From Heliocidaris tuberculata (taxonomy: Eukaryota; Echinodermata; Echinoidea; Camarodonta; Echinometridae), in the NCBI GenBank assembly GCA_025618425.1, contig CM046832.1, forward strand, positions 60,353,087 through 60,417,086: DNA of 64,000 bases, given 5' to 3'. The first letter of the stretch is position 1, and every line of letters begins with the position of its first letter. The translations under genes were made by a program, and so were the position numbers. Below are positions 11,422 to 24,855 of this stretch, piece by piece. A model generated the notes under the pieces. That model was given only the letters and a program-made list of their open reading frames with translations, had not been told where the DNA came from and did not search any database.

Positions 11422-11966
11422 AGAATTTAGAACGTGAAGAACACGATCACTAAAGAAACGCGGAAGCTCTCTATCTGAGGGCTTATGCCAGGCAATTTAA
11501 GAATTGAATTGAGCGGTAGATTTATACGACCATCTTTACGTGTTGGGATCGTCTGCGTATAGAGCGGATAGCGTTACAAAACTGCAAGCTTTTTCATAAA
11601 TTAATGGAGACATCCCCAGGTCACATATTTAATCAAAACGCAGGAATGACTGAAGGGTAGGAATATTTGTCCTTCCCTTAAGATCCAAGTGTTGAAAGCT
11701 ATCACTAGGAAATTGGTTTTTCTCCAAGTGTTAATTTCCAGTGGGTCTTTTTCTTCCGTTTCGCAACCTTTTGTACGTGGTTCATTAGTAGCAAATTTAG
11801 TCCTGGAATTAAAAACGCTGACACTATTTCATCTTCACAGAATGCTTGAAACTAAAGGAGATGCCTATTCAATACTTCCCTTTTCCTACAGCACTTTTAA
11901 ATTGGGTATGTCTTGTGAATGGAACATATATTTGTTCTTATGGCGCAGTCACATATTGACGATTTA

Positions 11967-13345
11967 GTCAGCGTATGCCCGACGTATCAAAATTTCTCTA
12001 AAACGCTTGCATACGCTGTACTATAGATTTTTTTTTTTCAATTTTGGGCGTATACATAACGTATTAGTAACTCATATAGAACATTTCGATAACTTATAAA
12101 AACGAATGCGTAGTGTGTTGCTGGCGTTCACAACTTACGCCCAACGATAGTCTAACTTATGCATAGCGTTGGCGACCGTTGGCGATTTAGCCAGCGTATG
12201 CCGACGTATGAAAAATTTGGCGAATACGCTGGCGTACGTCGAATAAGTTATTGGTCAGTTTTGTATAAGTTAAGAGCACGCTGAAGAACGCTGGTATACG
12301 TCGTAGTACGGCGAGGTCGTAGAAAAATTTTGTGCATGCACAAAATTTTTCGCCACCTATGCCAGCTTATGGCCCATACGCCTCGCATACGCGGGCCATA
12401 AGTTGTAGGTAGTTATGCCATCGTTGACACACGTTACTTGTAAGTTACTCATAAGTCGAAATACGTCGAGATAATGTCTAGCGTATCCAAAACTTATGAG
12501 TAACGTGCTTTTAACCTATGTGTAACGTATATCGAACTTATCTCCAACGCATATTGACGTATTATGTAGACTTATATGACATATTCCGGACGACCACAGA
12601 ACTTACTGAACGTGTTTCTATTTACAGCCACTGTATGAACAACTACTGTATAATGGCGTATTGGCAGCGTACTTCGAAGTTTTCTTCGGCATGACGGTGA
12701 TGTTGATACGGTGATGTTGATACTGCGATGTCTTGTGCGGTTATGATTTGACTCGTTGTTGTTGTTGTTGATTCGTGTTAAATGGCAATCAGTCTGTTTT
12801 GACTATTATTTCACAAACAGTATTTTTTCGTTATTTTTCCTTCACAGACATACTTTAATCATATAAACTAATACAATCTAATGCTCTCAAATCGTCGAGC
12901 GGAAGCCTTTTTATAGGCTACGACACGTGATCGTCTGCGATACCTGCAGCGCGCTATGCATAAGTTAGAATATCGTTGGGCGTAAGTTGTGAACGACGGC
13001 AACACGCTAAGCATTCGTTGGTATAAGTTATCTATAAGTTATCGAGACGTTCTATATAAGTTACTAATAAGTTATGTATACGCCCAACTCGTTATGAATA
13101 CGCTGTGTATACGCCCCAAATTGAAAAAAAGAACTTCGTCCGGAACACGTCAAAATACGTACATACGTCAATATACGTTCTATATAAGTTACACATAGGT
13201 TCAAAGCACGTTAGTCATAAGTTCGGGGTACGCTAGACATTATCTCGACGTATTTCGACTTATGAGTAACTTACAAGTAACGTGTGTGAACGTGTGTCAA
13301 CGATCGCATAACTTACCTATAACTTATGACCCGCGTATGAGGGAC
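11967..13345. repeat. Complex inverted-segment block built of ACGTAT/TAAGTTA words
   Basis: Segment A (about 12030-12165) recurs as its reverse complement at 12952-13128. Segment B (about 12410-12560) recurs as its reverse complement at 13162-13312. The order is A-B then A'-B', so this is not a simple palindrome but two interlocked inverted pairs. Between them (about 12590-12950) the sequence is ordinary. The whole block is packed with CGTA, TAAGTTA and TACGT words unlike the flanks. No coding sequence is supported; the open frames 12989-13198 and 13262-13504 fall in the repeat. Confidence 0.7.
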
Positions 13346-16300
13346 GTATGCGATTGTGTTAGGATGTGTGAGTATGGAGTGGATGAGGTTTGGTATAGGG
13401 TGTTAGATGATGTGTTTACTAAAAAAAATGGCAGGTGTGGGTGTGTGCGTGTGTGCATGTCGATGGCGAATCCAAGATATTCTTGCCGAGGGGGAGAGGG
13501 GTAAATTTCCGAAAGTTTTGTGACAAGCCCAAAAAGAAATGATTATCACATTTTTTTAATTTTTTTTTATTTATTTATTTTTTTTTTTTTTTTTTTTTTT
13601 TGGGGGGGGGGGGGTATTTACTCCGAAATTGACAAACATGAAAGGTCGTCATAATTTGGTGCTTTCTTTTTCCAAAATCCTTTGATAAGAAAAATATCCG
13701 GCTGCCACCGTGTGTGTGCGTGCGTGTGTGTGGGTGTGTGTGTATGTGTGTCCTTTGATTTTATACTTTAGTGTAATAGCACCTGGCTATATACAAAAAT
13801 ATCTTATAAATTTGGAAGCCAATTAAAGGTAAGAACTTATCTTTAAATGGCTTCATGACGGAAATAATAGCATGTTATTTGCATCAATTTATTTTATATG
13901 CATATCAATGATTCCGTGTAGACACTATATAATGTACATGAACATGTTAAACGTCTAATAACGTTTATTAGTGCTGTGCATAAGATGTTTTAATGTTGTT
14001 TCTTTTTTCTTGATAGCATTTCTCTTTATCATTTAGACAGGCCTATGAAGTAGTTATGAAAACTTGGGAAAATATTGATGATAGTAACGATAATATTGGT
14101 GACATTTAAGATAAAGTGGTAATAACATTGTTCAATGATTATGATATTTAATGATGATAACGATGATGATTATCATAATGATGATAATAATATTTATGAT
14201 AATCATTGTGGTAATGATAAATAGGGGGAATACTAACAAAGGACAGTCAGTATCTTCATTCATTTACTACATGTATAAGGTACTGTGTGAACAGGTAAAT
14301 AAATACTTTCTCTTCGAGAGATTTCACTCTCTTCACCGCAGGGGCGTTTCGTAAGTATAGAGTAAGCGTCCCCAAGAACACCTACATCGTATTGTAGGGT
14401 GTTATTGCCTATAATTTGAAGGGATTTTGCTGACTGGATCAGAGGATGTGACAAGGGACGATGTAACTGATAAGTAGGAGGGGTTTTCACCGATGAGTAT
14501 CTTCTGTGCGATTAGCAGAATGAGATATTTGGAATAGATGATTAGATGGAATTAAAAATGTTATGTTGAACTTTAAAAGAAAATATAGGCGTATAGTGCC
14601 TCAACTAGTCACTAGTGGCGCATTCAGACCTTTGCTTCAGGGTGGGTTAAAACGTCCTAACGTAAGGAATAATATATTATTCAGCAAGGACGTCACTCTT
14701 GTACAGCTTCTGGTTTGCGTGGGAGAACATGACGATTTTCTTTAACTGGGAGCGTCACTACATGCAAATTTTAGTAATGAACAAAAATATCTGGATTGGC
14801 TGGAATCAACGTTTAAAAACTCATGACAGAAGAACGTTACCTTTAACCCATCTTTTCTCAAAAAGTTAATTATTTGTACTCATTGCAACAACGTTGTAAG
14901 TCTTTACAGAAAGCAATATATCATAGCTTCATGCTATTTTCGAGCTACCAAAATCGGAAGACGTTTCATTATAATTGACAGTTACCTGTTTTCTGGGGCA
15001 TAACTTATCCGTGCATAATCTGTCAGATATTGCTTCGCATAATCGAAGATATTTTATATTTAATCTTTATTCCTTGTTTTATGAATTCTACCATGTCTAC
15101 GAACCCTGTGAAACCTTCTTTAAAATGAAAAGCTGTTCAGAGTGAGAGCTTAAGAACATTTCAAGAAAGAAAGCGATAATCTTGAAAATGCAAAAATTAC
15201 CGAACAGGGCATACAATATGGTTCATAAAATATTTAATTATACAAATAAAACCAAGGTGTTAATGGGCAAACTTGCCTAGTAACTCCTTGGTAATACGTA
15301 TACATGTACAGGTATATAAAATACATTCATGATAATTATCTCTGAGGTCATGACAGAAGTCAGCATTTGTTTGGTGATTTTCGGAAAATAAATTGATTAA
15401 AATTCAGTGACAGTAAATTTCTTAATCTCAGTGCTCCCTTCCCCTTTTATATAGGCTTGTGGTTACGAATTTAATTTGAAAAATGCATTGAGGCTTGCTG
15501 CACTGACATGATTAAAACATTGGAACGATACACACATGAAAAGAACAGACGTTACAAATTAGTTGAGATAGCTTAGACAGATATATTTCCCAGACATGCA
15601 CCTGTATTTTCATTTCAGTCTAGACTTAACAGTTTTAACAATGAATCAATATCACATGAATTTTAAAAAAATATATATTGGCATACTGTGTACATAAGAT
15701 GTATACAGATACGATGCACACATGCCATAAGTTCAGAAGGATTGTTCATCGGCCATTATATTAGTATAGTAAGTGGGGATGGGTGGGGCAGGGGGCTAGA
15801 AGAAAGAATTTGCCCAACATTTGTTAGTATGTTTTGGAGTACAAGTTTGTGTTAGGTGATGGATTTCTAATTTTACAATTGCGTTTATCACTGCAAAGAG
15901 GAATTTTTCAAATTTTCATTGCTCGCTTTGTTTGCACATAAGTCATGATCTTCACCAATATTTTCACAAACTTCATTAATCATAATGACATGCAGAGTAT
16001 CGTAAAGTATTATTGTTACTGTTATCATATTTATTCACATCATCATGGCTATCTTAAGTTTTAGCTCTACTACAGTGCACATTGAAGCTTTTCCTCTATA
16101 AATTTTCAGCGAGCAGCGTCTCCCCTCCTCCCCCCCCCCACCTAAATAAGCTGGATACGCCCATAGACCGGCTTCACTATACCGTATGGTATCTACCCCA
16201 GTGATAAATGACATGATGCATCCACCATGCGTTCTCTTCCATCAATGTTTACCTACCAATTCGTCTTTTATCTAGCGATGATTTAGATATGTCGGAAAGA

Positions 16301-17089
16301 ATATTCGAAACGATGAACGAAAGCGAACCTGGATTTGGCACGACTGAAGCTGGAAATTCAAAATATAAACATGATAAAGGGGATTGAATAACCAAGTAAT
16401 TTCGGTCAAGCAAAGACGTATGTGGAAAACATGTTTATAAATATGTGAATACATTGTCAGGTCACGTTCGGCCAACATGCTCTGAGGCAATACGTCAGCA
16501 GAACTTATCCCCCCAAATAGGAAATTAATTTGAGGAGGGGATCCGGGTGACGGTGCTTTAAAAGAAATTATGTTATTCAAAATGTATTGTAAACATCATT
16601 CACGTAACCTTTCGTAATACAAAAGATTTAAAACATAAACCATCATGCCTTTGGCAAGGCATACAACTTTAACATTTGAACTGAAACAATTTACATCAGA
16701 AACGTACAACCACGGTCGGTGAAGGGAGGGGGACTACCTAACATCAGCTCCCCCCCCCCCCCCCCCACCTCCCCTCCACTTTCTCTATCTCCTCGATAAC
16801 GATTTGAGATAAAATGAACATGGACGGGCATTATAAATTGGACACAGACATGTAACTGATCCTCAGTGTATTGATTAAGGGCAGACATTATGCACAGGGG
16901 ATGCAATTTCGGCTTTAAAGTTGGTTCGACACATCATGCATGGTTCTCAAAAACAGTTGATGATAGTATGATCATCTTCTTGCTTGGATGGGCTCTAAAC
17001 TGTACGAAGAAATATTGGCCAATTATGCACTTCATTTTGGATGACCTCTTGATGTTTCCTAAAAAGCAAATGACTTAACTGGAGATATG
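13346..17089. other. Non-coding stretch with simple repeats
   Basis: It contains a GT-rich patch (13350-13470), a T-run joined to a G-run (13579-13614), a TG microsatellite (13712-13750), a (GAT)-rich tract (14150-14220) and C-runs at 16130 and 16750. No gene was recognised. Confidence 0.5.
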
Positions 17090-17900
17090 GAGAAGATTCT
17101 CCCTAGAAAATACATGTATATGAATTATTACAAATCAAGGTGTGTGTATGTGTTATTAGGGCTTTGAGGAGATGCCGATACTTGATCGGTGTCTTCGTGT
17201 TCATTAAGGAGGTTTAAGGGAAGACCATCCTACAGGGTGTTGACATGATTGAAGAAGATTTTTCTTTACTGACACGGGTAATGCACGCAAATCAACGTGC
17301 ATGATCTTGGGGATGATAATATCCTTGAAGTGTCATAAACATGTAAAAGGCAGCTTTTACTGTAGATCCGTTCAAAAAAGACTCTGCCACTGGATTAGGT
17401 AAATGCATATACGTTAATACCGTAGTACAGACTTGGAGGGGATGCTAACGCTTGATCTTTAAGTATCATAAACATGTTAAAGGGATCTTAAGATGTACAT
17501 CCGACTCGGAGGGGATGCTAACGCTTGATCTTGAAGTATCATAAACATGTTAAAGGGATCTTAAGATGTACATCCGATGAAGGAGATTCTACTACGAAAA
17601 TAGGTAAATGTGCAAAAATCAACCTACATGAGCTATATGTTAATACAGACTCGTAAGGAATTCTGACACCTCAATTAGTGTCCCGAAGTTACTTTAAATT
17701 GTAGATGCATTGGGGATTCTGCTACGAAAATATGTAAATGCACACAAATCAACCTATGTATTAGAACAGACTAGGGGGAACATTCAAGCTTGAGATATCT
17801 CATACAAGTCAAAAGGCAGCTTGATTTTTTTGTATCCGTTCAATCATCTTAGGAAATTGATGAAAGGCACACGAATTAACATGGTTTCTATCTCCAACAG
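17090..17900. repeat. Diverged tandem-repeat region
   Basis: Blocks of type GGTAAATGCA...AAATCAACCTA...CAGACTCGGAGGGGATGC...TTGAT recur several times with strong divergence across this span. The block boundaries are approximate. Confidence 0.5.
17430..17577. repeat. Near-identical 73 bp tandem duplication
   Basis: Two adjacent 73 bp units (17430-17502 and 17503-17577) differ at only about two positions. The unit begins GACTYGGAGGGGATGCTAA. This is a recent local duplication inside the older diverged repeat. Confidence 0.85.
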
Positions 17901-18437
17901 CTCAGAGGGAGTGCCAACAAGTCGATAACAGCTTTCGAATGTTTCATCGCAAGTAACATTAGTAGAGTAAACTACACTCAAACATGTCGTAGATGTTCAG
18001 ATGAAGATTACGGCTGTCGCATTTTCGACGCTTGTGGTTAATCCTCACAGTCCGAACCTGTGAGATCTTATTATCCATCATTTTTTAGAATTTCTTCTTA
18101 CAAATTGGACGGGAAGGGTGCTGAAGAAAAAACATCAGCAAAGAGATAGAGGCTGTTAATTCTTTGTCAGCTTTTACTGGTATTTACAAATTTTATTTAG
18201 TTTACCCTAGAGAACTTGACAAACAATTCATGGGCAATGTGGATGCACAAAAACGCGGTATATGTATAATACTATTAATTCTATCAGATTGGATACGAAA
18301 GAGATGAGCTTTTTAGAAGTGAGAAGGTGCATATTGAAAATAGACATGTAGGAGCTTGGAAAAGTGGTTGCACTACCAGGCCCCCACACCCACACACAAA
18401 CACACCCACAACTACGCACTCCTATTGTATTTTGTAC

Positions 18438-18455
18438 CCACACACACACACACAC

Positions 18456-18488
<33 letters not shown>
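18438..18488. repeat. (CA)n microsatellite with CG core
   Basis: CA dinucleotides interrupted centrally by a GCGCGCGC run, which could favour Z-DNA. Confidence 0.95.
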
Positions 18489-18602
18489 TACTTTTTCCGT
18501 AATGTTTTATTCTGATTTCATTAAAACAATTAAGATTTAATATTATTCTTCATATGACAATTCTTTTTTAATAACTTAATACATGTGCAAATCATATATA
18601 AT

Positions 18603-18604
<2 letters not shown>

Positions 18605-18648
<44 letters not shown>
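18605..18648. repeat. (CA)n microsatellite
   Basis: An uninterrupted CA tract of about 22 units. Confidence 0.95.
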
Positions 18649-18649
<1 letters not shown>

Positions 18650-19396
18650 CCGTGGTGCCGCTGCCCATATCCTACTCTATGAAGCAATACTGATCGGAAT
18701 ATGCATCTTTCTTTTGTCATGCTCTTACGTTTTCTTAACACGCAACTAAAACGATGAAAAAGTCTCTACTTCGAAATTTGGTGAATGTAGTGTGTTAGCA
18801 GGCTGGTTTGGCACTCAAATGAACATGTATGTTATGACTTGAGGCTCAGGGGGACTTGTCGCATTATGATAAGAGCTTTTACTAAGCAGGTACCAGATAA
18901 TGTTAGCTCTCTAATAACATTACTTCTAAGATTCAACCTCATGTCTTTTGTGTCTTCAGGCAGTTGTCTTATTTGGTTTATCGGAGTCAATCAACCCTAG
19001 TGCGTCTATAAAATCCTCTCCTCCGCCATGTAGGGATCCTTATTTCACAAAAGAATATGGCTAAACGAGATGATCAAAGGAAGGAGAATACACATAAACT
19101 ATCACTAAATTCTCCAGGCGCCCTAAAAGTGCTGCTATTACTCTGACTTTTAGCCAAACTTCCCTCAGGCGCAAAAATGATTGAATAACAAAAAAATTCT
19201 TTGTACGAGGTACCAATTTACGATAATGTCGTATTGGAAAGGGCTAAAATCGTGCCAAAGTGAGCCTCTTCTCCCGCCATATTGTGCATTATTTTGTGTC
19301 CGTTTAGAGGATTTTCTGAAATACTGAATAGAAAACGTTAACCAAAAAAATTCTTTGGGAATTTTGCTTGCACTAAAATCAACAAAGTTGGGGCCT

Positions 19397-19570
19397 CAGT
19401 TGCGGATCCAGGATTCTTTCACCAGGGGTGGGGGAGCAGTATTTGTCCAAAACATCTGACGAGCAAAAATAAACTCATTTTGCCAGTGGGGATAGGACAT
19501 GGGTACAGGCACATTTTTGGCTAGAGGCACGTACCCCCCCCCCCCCCCCCCCTCCCCCGACCTGTCACTG
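19397..19570. mobile_element. hAT-like MITE remnant
   Basis: The left end reads CAGTTGCGGATCCAGG and the right end reads as CAGTGACAGGTCGGGGG on the opposite strand, with a long C-run just inside. CAG...CTG ends with a GGATC(C/T)AG-type sub-terminal motif are common in hAT MITEs. No clear 8 bp target-site duplication is visible. Confidence 0.45.
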
Positions 19571-20455
19571 GGTCTTTATTTTATCAATATAGGCTCGAAT
19601 GTGAATGCTCACATGCTGATAAGAGATTTCACTAAGCAATTTTTCCTCAAAGGTAACACTAGAAGCTAAGAGATTCAACCACATGTATTGGGTATCTTCA
19701 GGCTATGATAGTGATGTTGTCTCTGTGGGACGTCAGACTTGATCAGTTCTCGCCGTCTGATATCCTGAAATCCACAACAACTTTTTGGCGGATTGTAGGA
19801 TTTTATGGGTGTGGGTGGGCATGTAAGCAAGCTAAGAGGCATCCGATAATAAAACGAAAAACGTTTGTTTTTTTTTACTTGATCAGCTCTTGCTGTCTGA
19901 AATCCTAAAAATCCACCATAACTTTGTGGCGGATTATAGGATTTGATGGGTGTGGATGGGCATGTAAGCTAGGGGATATGCGATAAAAGAACGACAAATT
20001 CTTTCTTGTTTTGTTTGTTTGATACGAGACACTGCAAGATTTTAAACCAAAAGGTCTCATTAAGTTTAAATTTATCATTATAAGCTGTGGAATTGGTGAG
20101 TATTATGGACATTTGAAATGCTACGAAATGGAAACGAAATTAGATGGGATGCAAATGCGATGGAACAAAATCATTAGTATTCGGTGTACCGTGATGATCC
20201 TTACTCAGCCATTAACTAATTACAAATGTATACGGTACATCATCACATGTTCTGTGGTAACTGCGTGTATAATTCCTGTACTTGCTCATGATAACTACCA
20301 TGTACATTGGTGTAGCCTGCTTTTTCATACTGGTGGGGCAGCCCCAGAAAATAACCGACAAACATGGAATTAAACAGGAATAGTAGCTTCACATTGTCTC
20401 AATGATCGATGTTGCATGACTTGTCACCAGGGAAATGTCCCGGATGTGACACCAG
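19571..20455. other. Non-coding stretch with local duplication
   Basis: A segment near 19733-19850 (CTTGATCAGTTCTCGCCGTC...GGATTTTATGGGTGTGGGTGGGCATGTAAGC) is repeated at 19877-19970 with divergence. No gene was recognised. Confidence 0.5.
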
Positions 20456-20590
20456 GGGAGCGTTTCATCAAGTGTTTTGTCAGTGATTTTTACCGACACT
20501 GTTATAAGCTACTGAAATCCTTGCATCTGATTGGCTGAGAGCAAATTTGTCGGTAAAAATCACTGACAAAACGCTTGATGAAACGCTCCC
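20456..20590. mobile_element. Palindromic MITE (GGGAGCGTTTCATCAAG family)
   Basis: A 135 bp element whose ends are inverted repeats of about 40 bp: GGGAGCGTTTCATCAAG... on the left and its reverse complement on the right, differing at very few positions. The non-palindromic centre contains CTGATTGGCTGA, an inverted CCAAT box. It is non-coding. The target-site duplication is not obvious. Confidence 0.85.
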
Positions 20591-20989
20591 AGAATATTAA
20601 TTGTGCCGACAGAATATCAAAAAACAACCATACCATTTCGCCTATACTTACCATGCTTATGTATACACGGCAATTTTTTTAATGTTTTTTTCGCGCATCA
20701 TTTTCCCAGGCAATGGGGTGCAGTGATGCATGGATGATTGAATACCGTTAATGGGTCATTAAAAAGCATTCTGCTTCACCGTTGTGTCATATACATGGTT
20801 ATAGTAGAGTGCATAACTGGTCGAAAATAATCATGATTCTTTTTGCATACGCAACTGGCATGACAAACTTTTCCATATTTCATCTCATGGTCATCACACT
20901 CTTTTAAAGTTTAGATTAATTCATTGAATTGAATTTTTATATACTCACCATGATATTCAAGATTTCAGAAAAACATTGAAACAAACATA
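20591..20989. other. Non-coding stretch
   Basis: Nothing was recognised. Confidence 0.5.
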
Positions 20990-21290
20990 ATTATAATAAT
21001 AATAATACTCGGTTCTTTTATAGCGCTTAACACATTGCAGGATAGCATGTCCCTATGCGCTTAAAATGAAAAACAGAAGAAACCACAAATACGAAAAATA
21101 CAAAAAGTACATAATAGTGGTGTTGGGCATTGAGGTTCATGCATACACACCTTAAGCATTAAATAAATGCTTTTTAAGAGAAACCCTAAACTTATCTAAA
21201 TCATTAAGATTTCTCATAGAATTTGGAAGTGCATTCCATAAAACTGCGGAGGCGTGTGTAAAAGAATGCTCACCATATGTTTCGGTTAAG
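20990..21290 (-). mobile_element. SINE-like repeat with (ATT)n tail
   Basis: Read on the minus strand, a unique body ends in AAGCGCTATAAAAGAACC followed by a (ATT)n tail of about six units at 20993-21015. The AGCGCTATA(T/A)AA word next to a trinucleotide tail is a widespread short-interspersed-element style in marine invertebrates. No Pol III box was confidently identified, so the family is inferred. Confidence 0.45.
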
Positions 21291-24200
21291 ATCGGAGGAA
21301 CAACAAACTATAAACAAATATTTATGGTACATGTATTTGAAATGTAGAATATAGTAAATATACACTTATGAGAATAAACACCTCTTAACGCCCGCTATCT
21401 GTCTATTTTGACTCATATGAAGGTTTCCATAGAAATGAGTAACTGTGTTAATATCTATTTGAAAGAACAGTCATGTACTTTTTTTTATATGATGTCAGCA
21501 ATATTGTCCTTTGAAGGATCAAAGGCTCAAAGGCTAGCTGTATGTCATTAATCAAACCTGGTTTTAATTGGCCGTTCGGTCAATCCAGATAGTAAAAGCG
21601 ACGTACAGTGTTACAGGGATCATCACAAAATAAAGTAAGGAGTTCTATTAGGACGGAAAATTTCATCTTAATCCATACCGGCATCACGCCTTGGTCTTTC
21701 TTGTGTTAAGGGGATGGAGAAATTCATTCTTAATGGCACCTGCTCCACTTCTCCGGAGGGCATGGTTTTGTAAAAGCAAGTAACGCACTGGTGCGTTTAG
21801 AGAGGCATAGCCAGCCCATACCCCCCGCCCTCTTTTTTTTTAACCAGTAGGCATACGTAACCCCAAAAATGTACCCCCTTCAAATCTTTGACAAGTAATT
21901 TGATACGTTTTTTTTTTCTTCTTCTTCTTCTTTATTGTAAAAAGTGTATCTTCTTTTAATGTAAATAATGCTCTGAGACACGTTTTTATCAAACCTCAAG
22001 CATTAATCACTCAAGTCAGGTACTTATCCCTGAGCATGATGTTCAATCAGCAATTACAATAATGAAAATGCAGAAAGAAAACGTTGAACCGTAATGAGAT
22101 CGTGTCGCTATGTGCACTCTAGTATTTCTTAGATTTATTTTTATTTTTTATTTTTCTACTTTACAACAATGAATACATGATAATCAGGGCACGTTGATCA
22201 AAGTACCTAGAATTTAAGTGATTAGGTACATTAATTTATTCCTCTGACCCCCGTTCGTGACCTCAAACACGATATATAAGGAGCTCTGAAGCCCAGCCGC
22301 TATTGTGACATTTCTTCATCAGATTGAGCTAGTTTGCGATTAGGCCTCTGGCCGGAGGCCTACGTTTGTTGTGAAAAGGTCAATATTCGTGGTGATTTTT
22401 CCTTGTACTGGTCGTCTTTTTTGGCGGTAGCTCGAAAGAAATTCAGCATATTCTTTTCCTTTTATTATTTTTACATACATCTAACTTCAGTTTGATCCAA
22501 TGTAAGGCTTTCGTACAACGTCATAATGAGCACCTGCTATTTGAAAGGGGCATAGATCCCGATGTTCATGAACACATCACGGACAAGTGCTCACTTTTAT
22601 ATTTCATGACAACACGACGTCCTTAAAACGGGATGTCTGAAACGGGATGTCCAGAATGTCCACATTATGGAAAATTGGCGACCGCCGAGGAAGTGTCCCG
22701 TTATTAGAAAGTTCGTACTAAACTAGGAGCTTTAAAGTTCGTAGTAAATCGTGTTTTAGATTGTGAAAGTGAGCGAGGGTATTAGTAGAGACAATTCACC
22801 AATACTTCACTTCATCAAGATAAACACTTTAATGAATCCTACGACTTGATAATCTATCTAAAAACATTAGTCATCGTATACCTGTTATTATTACTGGTCT
22901 ATGTATTATACTATCGCAAAGTGAATAAAGCATCCGCAGAAAACGTGTCAATATAAAACTAGCGATGATGCTAACACCAGAAGAGTGATCTCACATCCAT
23001 GTCTCTTTGATTTCTCAATATACTCCGTTTTTGATCTCTCAAGACAATCATCAAGCATCACTTTCCAGAAACTTTAGACTGTTCGAACTTATTATGAACT
23101 CTAGATCTGAGAGTGAACGTTTGATTCGTGTAAACTACAAACTCCCCTTGTTGTAATCAGTCTCTTTATTTCCAGCTCCATTACAGTAATGAAAACGAAC
23201 AGGGCAATCGTTCCTTTGAGTTAAAAAAAACAAAACTTTGGATGATCAAGGTCTCTGTCAGTTTATACAACTCTTCCAGCTCGTGCGACGTCGTAATACC
23301 CCTGAATTCTGTGGTTGATATGATTCTGGCTTGCATGGAGGTATCAAGCAAAATCGTTCAAACTACTTTGCAAATAAGGTATATCACCAATAAGATGTTA
23401 TCAGACAAGAATTTTTACAATTCTTCCCTTGTCACTATTGATCTTGATGCATTCTGCAGTGAATAATTATAGGATCAACATTCATGTTGCGGGTACCTCT
23501 TAGTATATCAGAGTACACTTTCTTCTCAGTCCAAAGATAAGCCTACTTTTAAAATCTGTTTTTAAAATTTAGATAGTATTTGTAGCCAGGGGAATCATGC
23601 AGCAGAGTATAAGATGTAAAAGTTTTTTTCGGGAATAAGACGCATTGTTTTAATATATTTCCCAACAGATATGAAACAAGGTATTTACTAGTTTGCTAAA
23701 AGTCAATGTCTTTTACATAATAAAAAGCATTGCTGTTTTGCAGTGTGCTGATTGAAAGTGCTCAAGTATCTCTTTGAATAATAACTGATATGATTTTTTT
23801 TTTTTTTTTTTTTTTTTTGGGGGGGGGTATTTTCTGTTTTTTTTAAGTCCCAAGTAGATGTTAAAGCAATCGTCATGTTCATATTGAGTCGTCGTGCCAC
23901 TGCACGTGCTTCCAAGGACGATGAAGCTCAGTTATACCTTTTTGTATCTCTTAGAAAATATACCTTTACCCTTTTCTGGGTTTGATTGATCTGCTTGTGT
24001 AACTGATGACGCGTAGAAATAATTTCACCATTCAGAGACAGAGATCTAATTTACAGCTATCAATTCGATTGAAGTGCTTCTGTTTCTCCGGGCAGAATCT
24101 AGTCTTTGTTTATCAAAACAAATAAAATGGCCAACTGAAAAACAGACTCTCAAATTCTAGTAACGAAGAAAAATGAGAGTATCTATCGTAACATTTTGTT

Positions 24201-24419
24201 GTATGATGTGTATTGGTACACTGAATATTTATGTCATTGTTTTGCTGTTTGGAATCACCATGATTTCCGTTGCTGTTACTCCTTATAGGTATCGGGTTAA
24301 TTTGCTGGCTCCAGTCACTGATTTTCCCAGTGTTATCATGGCACGCCCTGGGATTGGGATAGTTAAAATGGTATTGGAATGTACTTTGGCACATTATTTC
24401 TCTATAATGTCATGATGTA
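21291..24419. other. Non-coding stretch
   Basis: It contains a possible TATA-type core promoter near 22270, a T-run/G-run junction at 23797-23827, and open frames (for example 23242-23466 and 24173-24415) without recognisable domains. No gene is supported. Confidence 0.5.
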
Positions 24420-24855
24420 TTTTCTCACTTTCGTAGATCTTCGGGTCGGTTCAGGCTCTATACAATAGTATGAATTATGATGATAAAGATTAGAGGAGAT
24501 GAGTTTGGGAAAGTGTAATCTTTTGGTATAATATGAGTAGGAGTAAATTTTGATTGTGTGGAATAAAGTGTGTAATTTGTGGTTGAGAAATTAGGTATGG
24601 AGCCTGTTCCGGCTTGGGGATCTTTGAACGGGGGAGGCTCTCTTCATTATGTGCTATGGGTTGGGGGTCTTCGAGGGAGCTGTGCTTTCCTGGACATAAC
24701 TTTATCATGGTGGTTCTCTCTTTTATAATGTCTTTTTATGAAATGTTCTTGTCACTTTTTTTTTCTTTCCTTTTTACAATAACTGCTAATTATTTGTAAA
24801 TTTTGTGATTCTATTTGATTATGAAACAATAAAACATATAATTTAAAAAAAACAA
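24420..24855 (+). mobile_element. Possible LINE 3' end remnant
   Basis: The segment ends with AATAAAACATATAATTT followed by A-runs, after a T/C-rich stretch. This resembles the 3' end of the large LINE at 43-53 kb in style but not in exact sequence. No coding motif was found upstream, so this is tentative. Confidence 0.25.

Larger units (their letters stand above)
17901..19396. other. Non-coding stretch
   Basis: Apart from CA microsatellites nothing was recognised. Confidence 0.5.
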
